DNA from: a virus
DNA: 64,000 bases
IMG/VR virus record: IMGVR_UViG_3300023192_003818
Coordinates: 1 to 64,000 of that record
Direction: 5' to 3' (one strand)
The notes under the pieces were generated by a model, which was not told where the DNA came from, searched no databases, and was given only the letters and a program-made list of their open reading frames with translations. Shown piece by piece: positions 49,688 to 56,545 of this stretch. Position 1 is the first letter of the stretch. The number at the start of each line of letters is the position of its first letter. A program made the translations under genes and the position numbers.

Positions 49688-50363
49688 AATAGAATATCTT
49701 TATATTATCATGTCTTTGTAATATTGATGCAGGAACATCTTCAGTTACTTCACCATGCATAGCCACATTTAATATATTCCATTTATGGGCTCCATTAGCA
49801 ATTAATACTATCTTCTTTGATTCCATTATAGTTTCTAATCCCATAGTAATTGCTTGTTTAGGTACATCATCGATTACATCAAAAAACCTTGAGTTATCTT
49901 TAATAGTTTGTTCAGATAAATCCACTACTCTTGTTCTTGATTTAAATGAAGAACCTGGCTCGTTAAATGCTATATGACCATTAGTACCTATTCCTAATAT
50001 ACATAAATCAATTCCCTTATTTCCAGGGTATTCTTTTATCTTATCTTCAAACGCTTCAGTAGGGCGGAATGGAAAATGGCAATGGTCAGGATAGATATTA
50101 ATTTTATCAAATAAATTCTCTCTCATATAACTTTGATAACTTTGTGGGTGATCTATATTCATAAGATAAACATCAAGATTAAATGTTATAACAGATTTCC
50201 AATCTAATTCTCTATTGACAAGTTCTTCATATATGCCAAGTGGTGTATCACCAGTTGGGAGAGCTAGTTTAGATTGGGGATATTCTTTGATTTGAGACTC
50301 AATTATATCAGCTACAGTTAAGCTTAGTTCTTTATAACCTTTATCTAATACATTGACCTTCAT
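49680..50363 (-). CDS. nagB: Glucosamine-6-phosphate deaminase-like (NagB)
   Basis: 227 residues. LPTGDTPLG (35-43) phosphate loop, FNLDVY (61-66; the usual FNMDEY has Glu where Val stands here) and LGIGTNGHIAFNEPGSS (123-139), followed by the VTEDVPASILQRH terminus. NagB converts glucosamine-6-P to fructose-6-P and ammonia. The Asp of FNxD and the His of NGHIAFNE are kept; TNGH instead of NDGH also occurs in Gram-positive NagB. Phages rarely carry it. Start context AAAGGTTATAGTAATG. Confidence 0.87.
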   Translation of the reverse strand: MKVNVLDKGYKELSLTVADIIESQIKEYPQSKLALPTGDTPLGIYEELVNRELDWKSVITFNLDVYLMNIDHPQSYQSYMRENLFDKINIYPDHCHFPFRPTEAFEDKIKEYPGNKGIDLCILGIGTNGHIAFNEPGSSFKSRTRVVDLSEQTIKDNSRFFDVIDDVPKQAITMGLETIMESKKIVLIANGAHKWNILNVAMHGEVTEDVPASILQRHDNIKIFYCD

Positions 50364-50426
50364 TACTATAACCTTTATTTATATATACATCAAATTAAAT
50401 CATTAAAATAGAAATTCTTCTTTGTT

Positions 50427-50654
50427 TTATATATGTTCTAAGCAGGTAGGACAAAGACCTACATCTTCAACTTCTCCTGTTATTTCATCACCACAGCAAG
50501 TGTATTCTAATTCTTCTACTTCTTTAAATAAGCGACGCTTAGCCGTAGGTCCAAATTCATTTTCTTCATACTTAATAGCTTCTTCTCCTACTAAATATTC
50601 TCCATTGTCTGCAATAGTGTATTTTTCTTTTTCTTTCATAACAAAGTGCATCAT
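50427..50654 (-). CDS. Small protein with zinc site and GPTAKRRLFKE motif
   Basis: 75 residues, MMHFVMKEKEKYTIADNGEY. FGPTAKRRLFKEVEE is shared with the gene upstream through a 32-base identical stretch. The C-terminus (YTCCGDEITGEVEDVGLCPT plus CLEHI) is a four-Cys zinc ribbon. Starts by overlapping the upstream stop (ATGATG). Function unknown. Confidence 0.6.
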   Translation of the reverse strand: MMHFVMKEKEKYTIADNGEYLVGEEAIKYEENEFGPTAKRRLFKEVEELEYTCCGDEITGEVEDVGLCPTCLEHI

Positions 50655-50986
50655 TCATCAGAATATTTCATAACTAATTCGTCATTTAATCTTATAATTG
50701 GTTCTTGAAAACTATCTAAATATCCATCTAAATAAGCACCGAATAATACCCTTATTGTTTGAATTGATGTTTCTTTTCCAAATCTATCTTCTAATTCTTG
50801 ATAACTTATATCTAAATTTTTAGGGAAAAAATCAGTTACGATAGGCATAAGTTTAGCTTTTATTGATGGATCTCCTGCTTTATCATCAAATAGACTTTTC
50901 ATATTTACATATTTACCTACAATTGATTTAGGAATACCCCTACCTGACTCTTCTTCTTTAAATAAGCGACGCTTAGCCGTAGGTCC
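50521..50986 (-). repeat. 32-base direct repeat encoding GPTAKRRLFKE
   Basis: Positions 50521-50552 and 50955-50986 are identical and in the same reading frame, encoding GPTAKRRLFKE in two otherwise different proteins. The CGACGC codons are G/C-rich for this genome. Identity of synonymous positions indicates recent copying rather than protein-level convergence. Confidence 0.85.
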
Positions 50987-51037
50987 TACTTTGTTTTCAT
51001 TTATATATTTATTGAATTCTTTTTCGTAATCTTCCAT
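50651..51037 (-). CDS. Leader-tagged protein with GPTAKRRLFKE motif
   Basis: 128 residues opening MEDYEKEFNKYINENKVGPT. A DY-type leader with INE|N is followed at once by GPTAKRRLFKE. The body (SIVGKYVNMKSLFDDKAGDP and YQELEDRFGKETSIQTIRVL) is helical and unplaced. Putative packaged protein outside the main cassette; coupled to 50427-50654. Confidence 0.62.
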   Translation of the reverse strand: MEDYEKEFNKYINENKVGPTAKRRLFKEEESGRGIPKSIVGKYVNMKSLFDDKAGDPSIKAKLMPIVTDFFPKNLDISYQELEDRFGKETSIQTIRVLFGAYLDGYLDSFQEPIIRLNDELVMKYSDE

Positions 51038-51088
51038 GGTGTAAATTGTTTTAGTTTATTTTTGTTATAGTTAAGTGGTTATTTGTTA

Positions 51089-51259
51089 TTATGATTTTTT
51101 GTCTTTCTCCTCCAAAATTTGTGGTGTTGCCCAATCATCATCTCCATAGGCATTTATTTCTATTTTTGGGTGGGGAGAATGTTTTTTGATACAAATAAAA
51201 CCTTGTTTCTTCCAACAAATGTTCCTTAAATATTTTTTTATGTAATAAAATGTTATCAT
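51089..51259 (-). CDS. 56-residue small protein
   Basis: MITFYYIKKYLRNICWKKQG, then KKHSPHPKIEINAYGDDDWA and TPQILEEKDKKS. One of three short genes in an otherwise empty 660-base interval. Plausible composition; function unknown. Confidence 0.45.
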   Translation of the reverse strand: MITFYYIKKYLRNICWKKQGFICIKKHSPHPKIEINAYGDDDWATPQILEEKDKKS

Positions 51260-51289
51260 TATAATTCTTTTACAGACTCCCTACATACC

Positions 51290-51412
51290 TTAAAAGGATT
51301 TATTACGACGTTGTCCCCTCCATTTAACCCCTTTGGTATTTCCTAAACCTTTTAATTTTTTAACCCTCCGGTTATAATCATTTCGTTCGGTATCTATTTG
51401 ATTATTTTTCAT
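51290..51412 (-). CDS. 40-residue basic peptide
   Basis: MKNNQIDTERNDYNRRVKKL followed by KGLGNTKGVKWRGQRRNKSF. Fourteen Lys/Arg in 40 residues: a nucleic-acid-binding or ribosomal-protein-like tail. Preceded by a CGTATATTAACG element about 80-100 bases upstream. Confidence 0.5.
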   Translation of the reverse strand: MKNNQIDTERNDYNRRVKKLKGLGNTKGVKWRGQRRNKSF

Positions 51413-51494
51413 CTTAATTTCTATTTTATTATTTTCTGTTTTTAAACGTATTAGTAATCTAATTATATCATCTCATGATTAGGATTTTACCTAA

Positions 51495-51520
51495 TAAATT
51501 ATACGTTAATATACGTAAAA
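51495..51520 (-). promoter_or_regulatory. CGTATATTAACGTATAAT promoter-like element
   Basis: Minus strand ACGTATATTAACGTATAATT, matching the core of the control modules without the hairpin. The next start downstream is the basic peptide at 51412. Confidence 0.5.
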
Positions 51521-51533
51521 TTTTGGGGGTATT

Positions 51534-51638
51534 CTAATATTTTTTAATATATCTTGTACGAGGAAGGGGTTGTTTTTTAAACGTTTTTAACCATTCCTTT
51601 AATTGTAAATACATTTGTTTACTTGAATTTTTACTCAT
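51534..51638 (-). CDS. 34-residue basic peptide
   Basis: MSKNSSKQMYLQLKEWLKTF continues KKQPLPRTRYIKKY, ending in TAG. Amphipathic helix plus basic tail. Only modest support. Confidence 0.4.
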   Translation of the reverse strand: MSKNSSKQMYLQLKEWLKTFKKQPLPRTRYIKKY

Positions 51639-51704
51639 TTTTTAATCAATAATTAATTTTAGTTTTAGTTATTTTAATTTCAGACCATCCACTACCTATC
51701 ATTT

Positions 51705-52028
51705 TTAGCTTTTATTAATATTTTTTATTTTAAATCCAAAATTTTCTATTTTAAATCCTAAATATTGTCCTAAACTGCCTCCAATAAAATAGGCTACAAT
51801 AGGCTGCCACAACAAATTCATTATTGCATCTATTCCTAAAAATATAGATGCTAACCAACATACTCCAATTATATTACCTGTTAAGATTGAAGCTAATACC
51901 TTTTTTTCAGCAGTATAAATTACATTTATAGTTCTAAATAATATAAATACCATTTGTAATATAAAAATAATTATAGCTGATGTCCAAGGGTTAATTATTA
52001 AATCATTCATTATAATACTAATTATCAT
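51705..52028 (-). CDS. Small multi-pass membrane protein (DUF5698-like)
   Basis: 107 residues; the first ATG or the one at 52010 (MNDLIINPW) may start it. Three hydrophobic helices: TSAIIIFILQMVFILF, ILTGNIIGVCWLASIF, and PIVAYFIGGSLGQYLG. The RTINVIYTAEKKVLA segment between helices one and two and the AYFIGGSLGQYLG end resemble the N-terminal domain of DUF2179/DUF5698 proteins. Function unknown; a holin is an alternative. Confidence 0.6.
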   Translation of the reverse strand: MIISIIMNDLIINPWTSAIIIFILQMVFILFRTINVIYTAEKKVLASILTGNIIGVCWLASIFLGIDAIMNLLWQPIVAYFIGGSLGQYLGFKIENFGFKIKNINKS

Positions 52029-52033
52029 TATTT

Positions 52034-52083
52034 AAACCTAGTCTTAGAGCCGTTGTGCTATACACACCTTCTTTTAGACTAAT
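52034..52083 (-). other. Structured intergenic hairpin
   Basis: Minus strand: TTAGTCT and AGACTAG pair across about 35 bases; inside, GTGTG...CACA pairs. Resembles a shortened tRNA-like fold but lacks a T arm, so it is not called a tRNA. It lies exactly between two genes. Confidence 0.4.
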
Positions 52084-52087
52084 ATGT

Positions 52088-52330
52088 TCACTTATTTTTT
52101 TTACTATATTTTCTACCTTTACGACTTTTACCTTTTAAAGCCCCTGGTATATCACCAATCTGGTTACCAACTTCTTTTATAGCTTTTGCTACATCATTTA
52201 ATTCAGTGACTGTTAATTTATATCTTTTTTGTATTTCTTTTACTGTAGCAATTGCTTTTTCGTCTACAGAGGTTTTACCCCAAACGTATTTCCATGCATC
52301 TTTGCAATATTGTTTTGTTCTTTTCCACAT
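52088..52330 (-). CDS. 80-residue basic helical protein
   Basis: MWKRTKQYCKDAWKYVWGKT, then an amphipathic helix (LTVTELNDVAKAIKEVGNQI) and a basic tail (KGKSRKGRKYSKKNK). Its start and 5' region have a partial copy at 14429-14520. The late-type motif lies upstream at 52372-52381. I recall related proteins in environmental T4-like phages; role unknown. Confidence 0.65.
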   Translation of the reverse strand: MWKRTKQYCKDAWKYVWGKTSVDEKAIATVKEIQKRYKLTVTELNDVAKAIKEVGNQIGDIPGALKGKSRKGRKYSKKNK

Positions 52331-52371
52331 AATGTTATTATTTATTGTTAAACTTATTTTTATTTATTTTT

Positions 52372-52381
52372 TTATAAATAT
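52372..52381 (-). promoter_or_regulatory. Late-type promoter motif (ATATTTATAA)
   Basis: Minus strand CATATTTATAAAAAAATA, about 42 bases before the ATG at 52330. In the duplicate at 14509 this motif is not conserved, so that copy may be silent. Confidence 0.45.
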
Positions 52382-52423
52382 GATATTTCTTTATCTAAAT
52401 ATTTATCTAGTGACTTCATAATT

Positions 52424-52654
52424 TTATAATAATAAATCATTTTTTTCAAGAAAAAGCCATCCTCTTTCCAACCAAAGACGTATTGTAACATCCTCAATCT
52501 TATCCATAACATCAGCCCCATCATGTCTTTTTGAAGCAATAAAAGCAATTATCATGTCCGCGTAGTCTCTTGCTTTATCTTTTTCTCCTAGTTTTATATG
52601 TTCCTTTGCTTTATCAAAGCAATGATGTAATACTTGTCTTTTATATTTTACCAT
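52424..52654 (-). CDS. Unknown small helical protein
   Basis: 76 residues, MVKYKRQVLHHCFDKAKEHI, then KDKARDYADMIIAFIASKRH and LERGWLFLEKNDLLL. A TPR-like helix pair is possible. Starts directly after the stop of the 58-residue gene. No family recognised. Confidence 0.55.
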   Translation of the reverse strand: MVKYKRQVLHHCFDKAKEHIKLGEKDKARDYADMIIAFIASKRHDGADVMDKIEDVTIRLWLERGWLFLEKNDLLL

Positions 52655-52831
52655 TTATTTTTTAAAAGATTTAGGTATTTTTTCTTCTTTAAGATTGTAA
52701 TATTCATCCAAAATAGAACTCAACACCCTTATTTCAATTTGAGCTTGTTCCAATTCCACATAATTTAAAGGCATACTATTTTTATATTTTTCTTCTAAAC
52801 TTATTATTTTATTAATTATTATATCTTCCAT
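52655..52831 (-). CDS. 58-residue helical protein
   Basis: MEDIIINKIISLEEKYKNSM, then PLNYVELEQAQIEIRVLSSI and a basic tail. Contiguous with genes on both sides (4-base gap and zero gap), typical of real small genes here. Confidence 0.5.
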   Translation of the reverse strand: MEDIIINKIISLEEKYKNSMPLNYVELEQAQIEIRVLSSILDEYYNLKEEKIPKSFKK

Positions 52832-52834
52832 AGC

Positions 52835-53119
52835 TTAATCTATTAATTCCTCTATATTAATATTATATTCTTCCATAAGTTTATTAAATTCATTAAATAC
52901 TAAATCAACTACTTTAGGGTTTGATAAATATATTATTTCTTTATAATTTCCATTATCATCTGTAAAGTTGTTCATCTCCTGTATTAACATCAATATCTTC
53001 TTTTTTGAATTTAATTGGAATTCAAATAATACACAAGCCATATCTAAAGCTTTAATACATCTTCTATGATCTTTTATATCTTCAAGTTCATTTAAATCAA
53101 ATTTTAATGTTGTTTTCAT
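52835..53119 (-). CDS. Unknown small protein
   Basis: 94 residues, MKTTLKFDLNELEDIKDHRR, then CIKALDMACVLFEFQLNSKK and a helical acidic C-terminus. The DHRRCIKALDMA pattern occurs in small phage proteins I cannot name. Overlaps the SWIM gene by ATGA. Confidence 0.55.
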   Translation of the reverse strand: MKTTLKFDLNELEDIKDHRRCIKALDMACVLFEFQLNSKKKILMLIQEMNNFTDDNGNYKEIIYLSNPKVVDLVFNEFNKLMEEYNINIEELID

Positions 53120-53535
53120 TTTAATTGTTTAATATGTTTACAATTTCCTCTACTTATCCAAGCTCCAGGACAAGTACAAGTATAAGTTATTTTGTTACCT
53201 CTTGTAAATCTTTTAGTAATATAAATTTTATTACTTGAACTTGATTTATTTTCAAATTTTTCGATACTTTTCTTAATAATTGGTTTAATCCATTCAATAT
53301 CAGATAATTCAGTTTTAGGATGAACTTTTACCCAACCGGGCATTAAATATTTTTGATTGCTTAAAATTACTAAAGTTGGGGAGATGATATTTGTAAACTT
53401 ATATTTAAAACATCTAACTCCAATGTATCCTCCCAACCCTTTAGGGTTTATTCCAAAACTTGTAGTAGGATTGTATATAATCCTGGAACGGATATTACCA
53501 TGTTTATTTAGATTTGAAAATTCGTGTAAAGGCAT
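53116..53535 (-). CDS. SWIM zinc-finger protein
   Basis: 139 residues. C-terminal YTCTCPGAWISRGNCKHIK has the CxC...CxH ligand order of SWIM domains. The N-terminal 100 residues are basic with GYIGVRCFKYKF. SWIM fingers bind DNA or protein in SNF2, MuDR and recombination factors. Intact zinc site; function in this phage unknown. Confidence 0.75.
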   Translation of the reverse strand: MPLHEFSNLNKHGNIRSRIIYNPTTSFGINPKGLGGYIGVRCFKYKFTNIISPTLVILSNQKYLMPGWVKVHPKTELSDIEWIKPIIKKSIEKFENKSSSSNKIYITKRFTRGNKITYTCTCPGAWISRGNCKHIKQLK

Positions 53536-53604
53536 TTTAATATATTATTATTTTAAATTATCCTACTTTATAATTACTCACAAAGTTAAAATGAGTATTT
53601 TATC

Positions 53605-53877
53605 TTAGTTTTTCACCTTATTGAATTTTTTATTTAGGAAATTATACATTATTGAAAATATTAATCCCCCAATAAAAGCATCACAAAAGCCAAAAAACAA
53701 CCCAATTATACTGCCCATGGGAGTGGCGGCAAACCCATAATATACGCTCCCGAAAAGCTCAATAAAGGGTAGGCCAAAATCAAACATCCATCCAAGCATT
53801 CCAGTTATAAACATGCCTATACCCCAGGTCATGCCTAAGGATAGAGCTACTGATAAAGTATGTATTTGCTTATTCAT
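53605..53877 (-). CDS. Holin-like membrane protein
   Basis: 90 residues with Gly-rich hydrophobic segments: ALSLGMTWGIGMFITGMLGW, SVYYGFAATPMGSIIGLFFG and FCDAFIGGLIFSIMYNFLNK. YxGYxxTxxGSxxG followed by DAFIGG...YN fits the family that databases call bacteriophage holin, found mainly in bacterial genomes. G+C and codon choice look higher than in adjacent genes, so it may be a recent acquisition. Lysis role inferred; a lysozyme-like gene lies 2 kb away. Confidence 0.6.
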   Translation of the reverse strand: MNKQIHTLSVALSLGMTWGIGMFITGMLGWMFDFGLPFIELFGSVYYGFAATPMGSIIGLFFGFCDAFIGGLIFSIMYNFLNKKFNKVKN

Positions 53878-54049
53878 AATAGTTACTCATCCAAAGTGTT
53901 AATAATTCATTTGCTTCTTTATTACTTACTTCAGAAAAATTTTTAATAATAAAAGAAGCAGCTCCAAACATATTAATTTCACCTGATTCTCTTAAAGCAT
54001 TTAAATACTTAAATACTTTTTTTTCTAATTTAGTTATTTTTCTTACCAT
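53870..54049 (-). CDS. 59-residue conserved-type phage protein
   Basis: MVRKITKLEKKVFKYLNALR, then ESGEINMFGAASFIIKNFSE. The RESGxxNMFGA segment is familiar from small proteins of environmental T4-like phages. Overlaps the holin-like gene start by 8 bases. Function unknown. Confidence 0.65.
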   Translation of the reverse strand: MVRKITKLEKKVFKYLNALRESGEINMFGAASFIIKNFSEVSNKEANELLTLWMSNYYE

Positions 54050-54058
54050 GGATTGAAA

Positions 54059-54202
54059 TTACGGGTTTTTTATATCATCAAACTCAACCTGATTGATTAA
54101 TTTTTCTAAATTTTTATGAGCTATTGAAAATTTTTTATCTTCCATATCTAAAAGTATATCCATTAACTTCAAATAAAGCACCTCTTTAGTTTCATTATCC
54201 AT
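54059..54202 (-). CDS. 47-residue small protein
   Basis: MDNETKEVLYLKLMDILLDM, then EDKKFSIAHKNLEKLINQVE. Starts by overlapping the stop of the gene upstream (TAATG). Helical; no family. Confidence 0.5.
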   Translation of the reverse strand: MDNETKEVLYLKLMDILLDMEDKKFSIAHKNLEKLINQVEFDDIKNP

Positions 54203-54489
54203 TATGACCATGTTTTTACCAGTTCATCTATATCTTCTCTACTTTGCCATCCAATTGGGTCCATTTCAAACTCACCCTCTTTATTAAATATAGCTACTTC
54301 GAATGATGATACACTATCTGGTTTTTTTAATTCACCAGTGAAATCTAATCCACCAGGTATACTGTATAAACCCTCACCTGCTGTTATTGATAATTCTCTT
54401 CCATTATCCAGCATTAATAATCCTTGAATTACACTTTTGATTCTCTGTTTCTTCCAAGTGATGTCTTTAAATGTTTTTAATTTACTCAT
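54202..54489 (-). CDS. Small beta protein, unknown
   Basis: 95 residues, MSKLKTFKDITWKKQRIKSV, then LDNGRELSITAGEGLYSIPG and MDPIGWQSREDIDELVKTWS. A short beta-rich fold of the kind seen in phage proteins that read as LxFxNGxxxSV. Start context AAAGGTCATG after a control module. Confidence 0.6.
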   Translation of the reverse strand: MSKLKTFKDITWKKQRIKSVIQGLLMLDNGRELSITAGEGLYSIPGGLDFTGELKKPDSVSSFEVAIFNKEGEFEMDPIGWQSREDIDELVKTWS

Positions 54490-54504
54490 GACCTTTATTT
54501 ATTT

Positions 54505-54562
54505 AATCATTAATACAACATAAATGTACGAATCTTTATTCAGGTATCCTAGTCTTTCATGC
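54505..54562 (-). promoter_or_regulatory. Control module, diverged
   Basis: Minus strand: ATGCATGAAAGACTAGG, ATACCTG, CGTACATTTATGTTGTATT. Matches the other modules at the CTAGG block and imperfectly at the core; no stem. Confidence 0.45.
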
Positions 54563-54636
54563 ATTATTTTAATTAATTGCATTTAATTTTTTCAATTATA
54601 GCCTTACAATTACTACATTGTTTTAATTTATATAAC

Positions 54637-55014
54637 TTATAACTTATATTTTTCTTTATATTCTTTAATAAATTTTGTTCCTAATCCTATCTCCAAATAA
54701 TCTGCATTTTCAGGTACTCCTGCTTGTTTATTAGTTATAATATCATCAATGTTCTTATTTTTGAATACTTTCATTTTAACTTTTGTATTCTTTCTTGGAG
54801 TTGAATAAACCAATACAATAGGATGATTACTATATTTTGATTTAGGGTCAAGTATAGGTTTATTAGGTTTACCTATTGCTTTAATAAGTACTTTGTAAGG
54901 AGCAGTATTATGTTTTTTCCTATCAAAATGCCATGTAGTCTCTTCTCCTTCAACTTTAAATCTAATTGGTACTTCTACATTATCTTTTGGCCTACCTCTA
55001 TGTTCTGTTTTCAT
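54637..55014 (-). CDS. Unknown basic protein
   Basis: 125 residues, MKTEHRGRPKDNVEVPIRFK, with TTWHFDRKKHNTAPYKVLIK and ending IKEYKEKYKL. Downstream of the stop another frame stays open (KLKQCSNCKAIIEKIKC), which could be a zinc-binding extension lost by a frameshift. No family recognised. Confidence 0.55.
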   Translation of the reverse strand: MKTEHRGRPKDNVEVPIRFKVEGEETTWHFDRKKHNTAPYKVLIKAIGKPNKPILDPKSKYSNHPIVLVYSTPRKNTKVKMKVFKNKNIDDIITNKQAGVPENADYLEIGLGTKFIKEYKEKYKL

Positions 55015-55038
55015 AAGGGTTGTTTTAAGTTAATAATT

Positions 55039-55257
55039 TTATTTGTTAGTTTTAATTGAATATGTAGCATAATCACATAACGGATTTCTTACCTTTCTGT
55101 TCAATTCTAATTCATCAAACTGACCCATTGAACAGTCAAAAGCTATATTCTCAATCTCACTACCTATTTTTAATGAAATCTTTCCATATTCGGAGTTTTC
55201 AATTCCATTTTGAATTTGATTCATTATAGTTATGGTTCTTATGATATTTGTTTTCAT
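55039..55257 (-). CDS. Unknown small protein
   Basis: 72 residues, MKTNIIRTITIMNQIQNGIE, then SMGQFDELELNRKVRNPLCD. Preceded by a complete control module with a well-formed hairpin; so probably early or middle. No family recognised. Confidence 0.55.
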   Translation of the reverse strand: MKTNIIRTITIMNQIQNGIENSEYGKISLKIGSEIENIAFDCSMGQFDELELNRKVRNPLCDYATYSIKTNK

Positions 55258-55269
55258 AATATTTGTTTT

Positions 55270-55332
55270 AACTAATTACTTATACGTGAATATACGAAGG
55301 CTCCCTCAGGGAGCCTAGTTTCTTCGCATAAG
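55270..55332 (-). promoter_or_regulatory. Hairpin/CGTATATT control module
   Basis: Minus strand: CTTATGCGAAGAAACTAGG, hairpin AGGCTCCC/GGGAGCCT (55298-55316, loop TGA), CGTATATTCACGTATAAG. Near-identical to the module at 48006 but 7 kb away. Confidence 0.65.
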
Positions 55333-55345
55333 TCTTTAAAATATT

Positions 55346-55522
55346 TTAACACCATATTGTTTCTGAATCAAATAACATTCCGGATTTGTGTTCTCTTAAT
55401 TTTTGAGAATCCAATGATATCATAAAACAAAATTCTTCCATTTCCCCATCATTAGTTAAATCTATTAATACAGAATCATCCATCATCTTCAATTGTTCTA
55501 TTGGTTGCCTAGGTCCTAACAT
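55346..55522 (-). CDS. 58-residue acidic protein
   Basis: MLGPRQPIEQLKMMDDSVLI, then DLTNDGEMEEFCFMISLDSQ. Two bases downstream of the lysozyme-like gene's stop, same strand. Composition is protein-like; no family. Confidence 0.5.
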   Translation of the reverse strand: MLGPRQPIEQLKMMDDSVLIDLTNDGEMEEFCFMISLDSQKLREHKSGMLFDSETIWC

Positions 55523-55523
55523 A

Positions 55524-56096
55524 TTATAAATTTAATTCATATCCCGAAAATTGTTCCATATAAGTGGTAATTTTAGTACCATTCCCGTCCTTGAATATTT
55601 CTCGGTGTTTAAAGAATTTTCTAACATTTCCTGCTCCTCCTAAATGGGCAGCTGCTAAAATTCCTGATTCTGTTATAAATATGTTACGAAATACTTTACC
55701 TTGATATTTTTTAATGTAATAATCAAGAGATTTTTTATTATGTTGTAATAATTGTAACATTGCACTTTCTTGAAGTTCAGGAGAATATAAAAAATTATAA
55801 GTTGTTGTTTTAATTCCTAAACTTTTTAATGTTGCTTTACCAAATTGATATTTACCTAAATAACCATACTTGTTAACTCTTAAATAGTTATTTCCTGATT
55901 CTCGAAACCCTATACTCATTAAAAAATCTAATAATGAGGGTTTGATTTCAATTTCAAAAACTTCTATCTCAGGGCAAATTTCTACAATGCCATAAGGAGT
56001 TATACTAGGAAGGGGTTTCATTGGTAGTGTATTAAAAGAAACTATAAATATAAATATAAATAATAATAATAATTTACTTAAATGTTTATTTTTCAT
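55524..56096 (-). CDS. Secreted lysozyme-like transglycosylase
   Basis: 190 residues. Signal peptide or signal anchor at 1-25 (LSKLLLLFIFIFIVSFNTLP). FRESGNNYLRVNKYGYLGKY holds the catalytic Glu of a lytic-transglycosylase/lysozyme fold (E near 73) followed by QFGKATLKSLGI; later GILAAAHLGGAGNVRKFF is the AAHxGG motif of the same family. Likely the endolysin or a virion-independent peptidoglycan hydrolase exported by Sec. Overlaps the gene upstream by 11 bases. Confidence 0.75.
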   Translation of the reverse strand: MKNKHLSKLLLLFIFIFIVSFNTLPMKPLPSITPYGIVEICPEIEVFEIEIKPSLLDFLMSIGFRESGNNYLRVNKYGYLGKYQFGKATLKSLGIKTTTYNFLYSPELQESAMLQLLQHNKKSLDYYIKKYQGKVFRNIFITESGILAAAHLGGAGNVRKFFKHREIFKDGNGTKITTYMEQFSGYELNL

Positions 56097-56385
56097 TTTC
56101 TAAATATTTAATTATTTTAATAATTTTTTCACAATCTTCATAATTTTCTTCACTCTCATAAATGGGTAAATGAAAATACAAAGCATCAATAAAATCTACC
56201 TTCTTTAAACTAACACTAATACTATACTTTTGTTCTTCTATTTTTATATTGGCAATGTAATATTCAGAATATATATCTGTATAATTTTCGAATATAACAT
56301 CTATAACTGCCTTTGAAAGCTCATAATCTTTGCTTTCAATTTTATTTAAAAATTCTTCATAATTTTGGTATGTAAAATGAGTCAT
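56086..56385 (-). CDS. Unknown small acidic protein
   Basis: 99 residues, MTHFTYQNYEEFLNKIESKD, ending YEDCEKIIKIIKYLENEK. C-terminal helix resembles that of the protein at 39460-39888. Short gaps or overlaps on both sides. Function unknown. Confidence 0.55.
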   Translation of the reverse strand: MTHFTYQNYEEFLNKIESKDYELSKAVIDVIFENYTDIYSEYYIANIKIEEQKYSISVSLKKVDFIDALYFHLPIYESEENYEDCEKIIKIIKYLENEK

Positions 56386-56386
56386 C

Positions 56387-56545
56387 TTAAAAATGTTTTA
56401 AGAAATTAGGATTAATAATTTTATTTTTTAATTTTTGAGTATTTTCATCTTTTTTTAAAATTCTATTAGCTAATACCTCTAATCTTTTATTTTTCATTTC
56501 TTCAAAATTAGTAATAACTTGTATATGTTTTTTACTTTTTTCCAT
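56387..56545 (-). CDS. 52-residue basic helical protein
   Basis: MEKSKKHIQVITNFEEMKNK, then RLEVLANRILKKDENTQKLK. Starts inside the stop of the HNH-like gene (TAATG) and ends just before the next start. Placement strongly suggests a real gene. Confidence 0.55.
   Translation of the reverse strand: MEKSKKHIQVITNFEEMKNKRLEVLANRILKKDENTQKLKNKIINPNFLKHF

Noticed and set aside
52034-52083. Second tRNA gene
   Set aside because: No T arm, no proper acceptor stem; only a nested hairpin.
54560-54636. Separate zinc peptide (KLKQCSNCKAIIEKIKC) after 54637-55014
   Set aside because: No start codon in that frame; noted only as a possible frameshifted extension.
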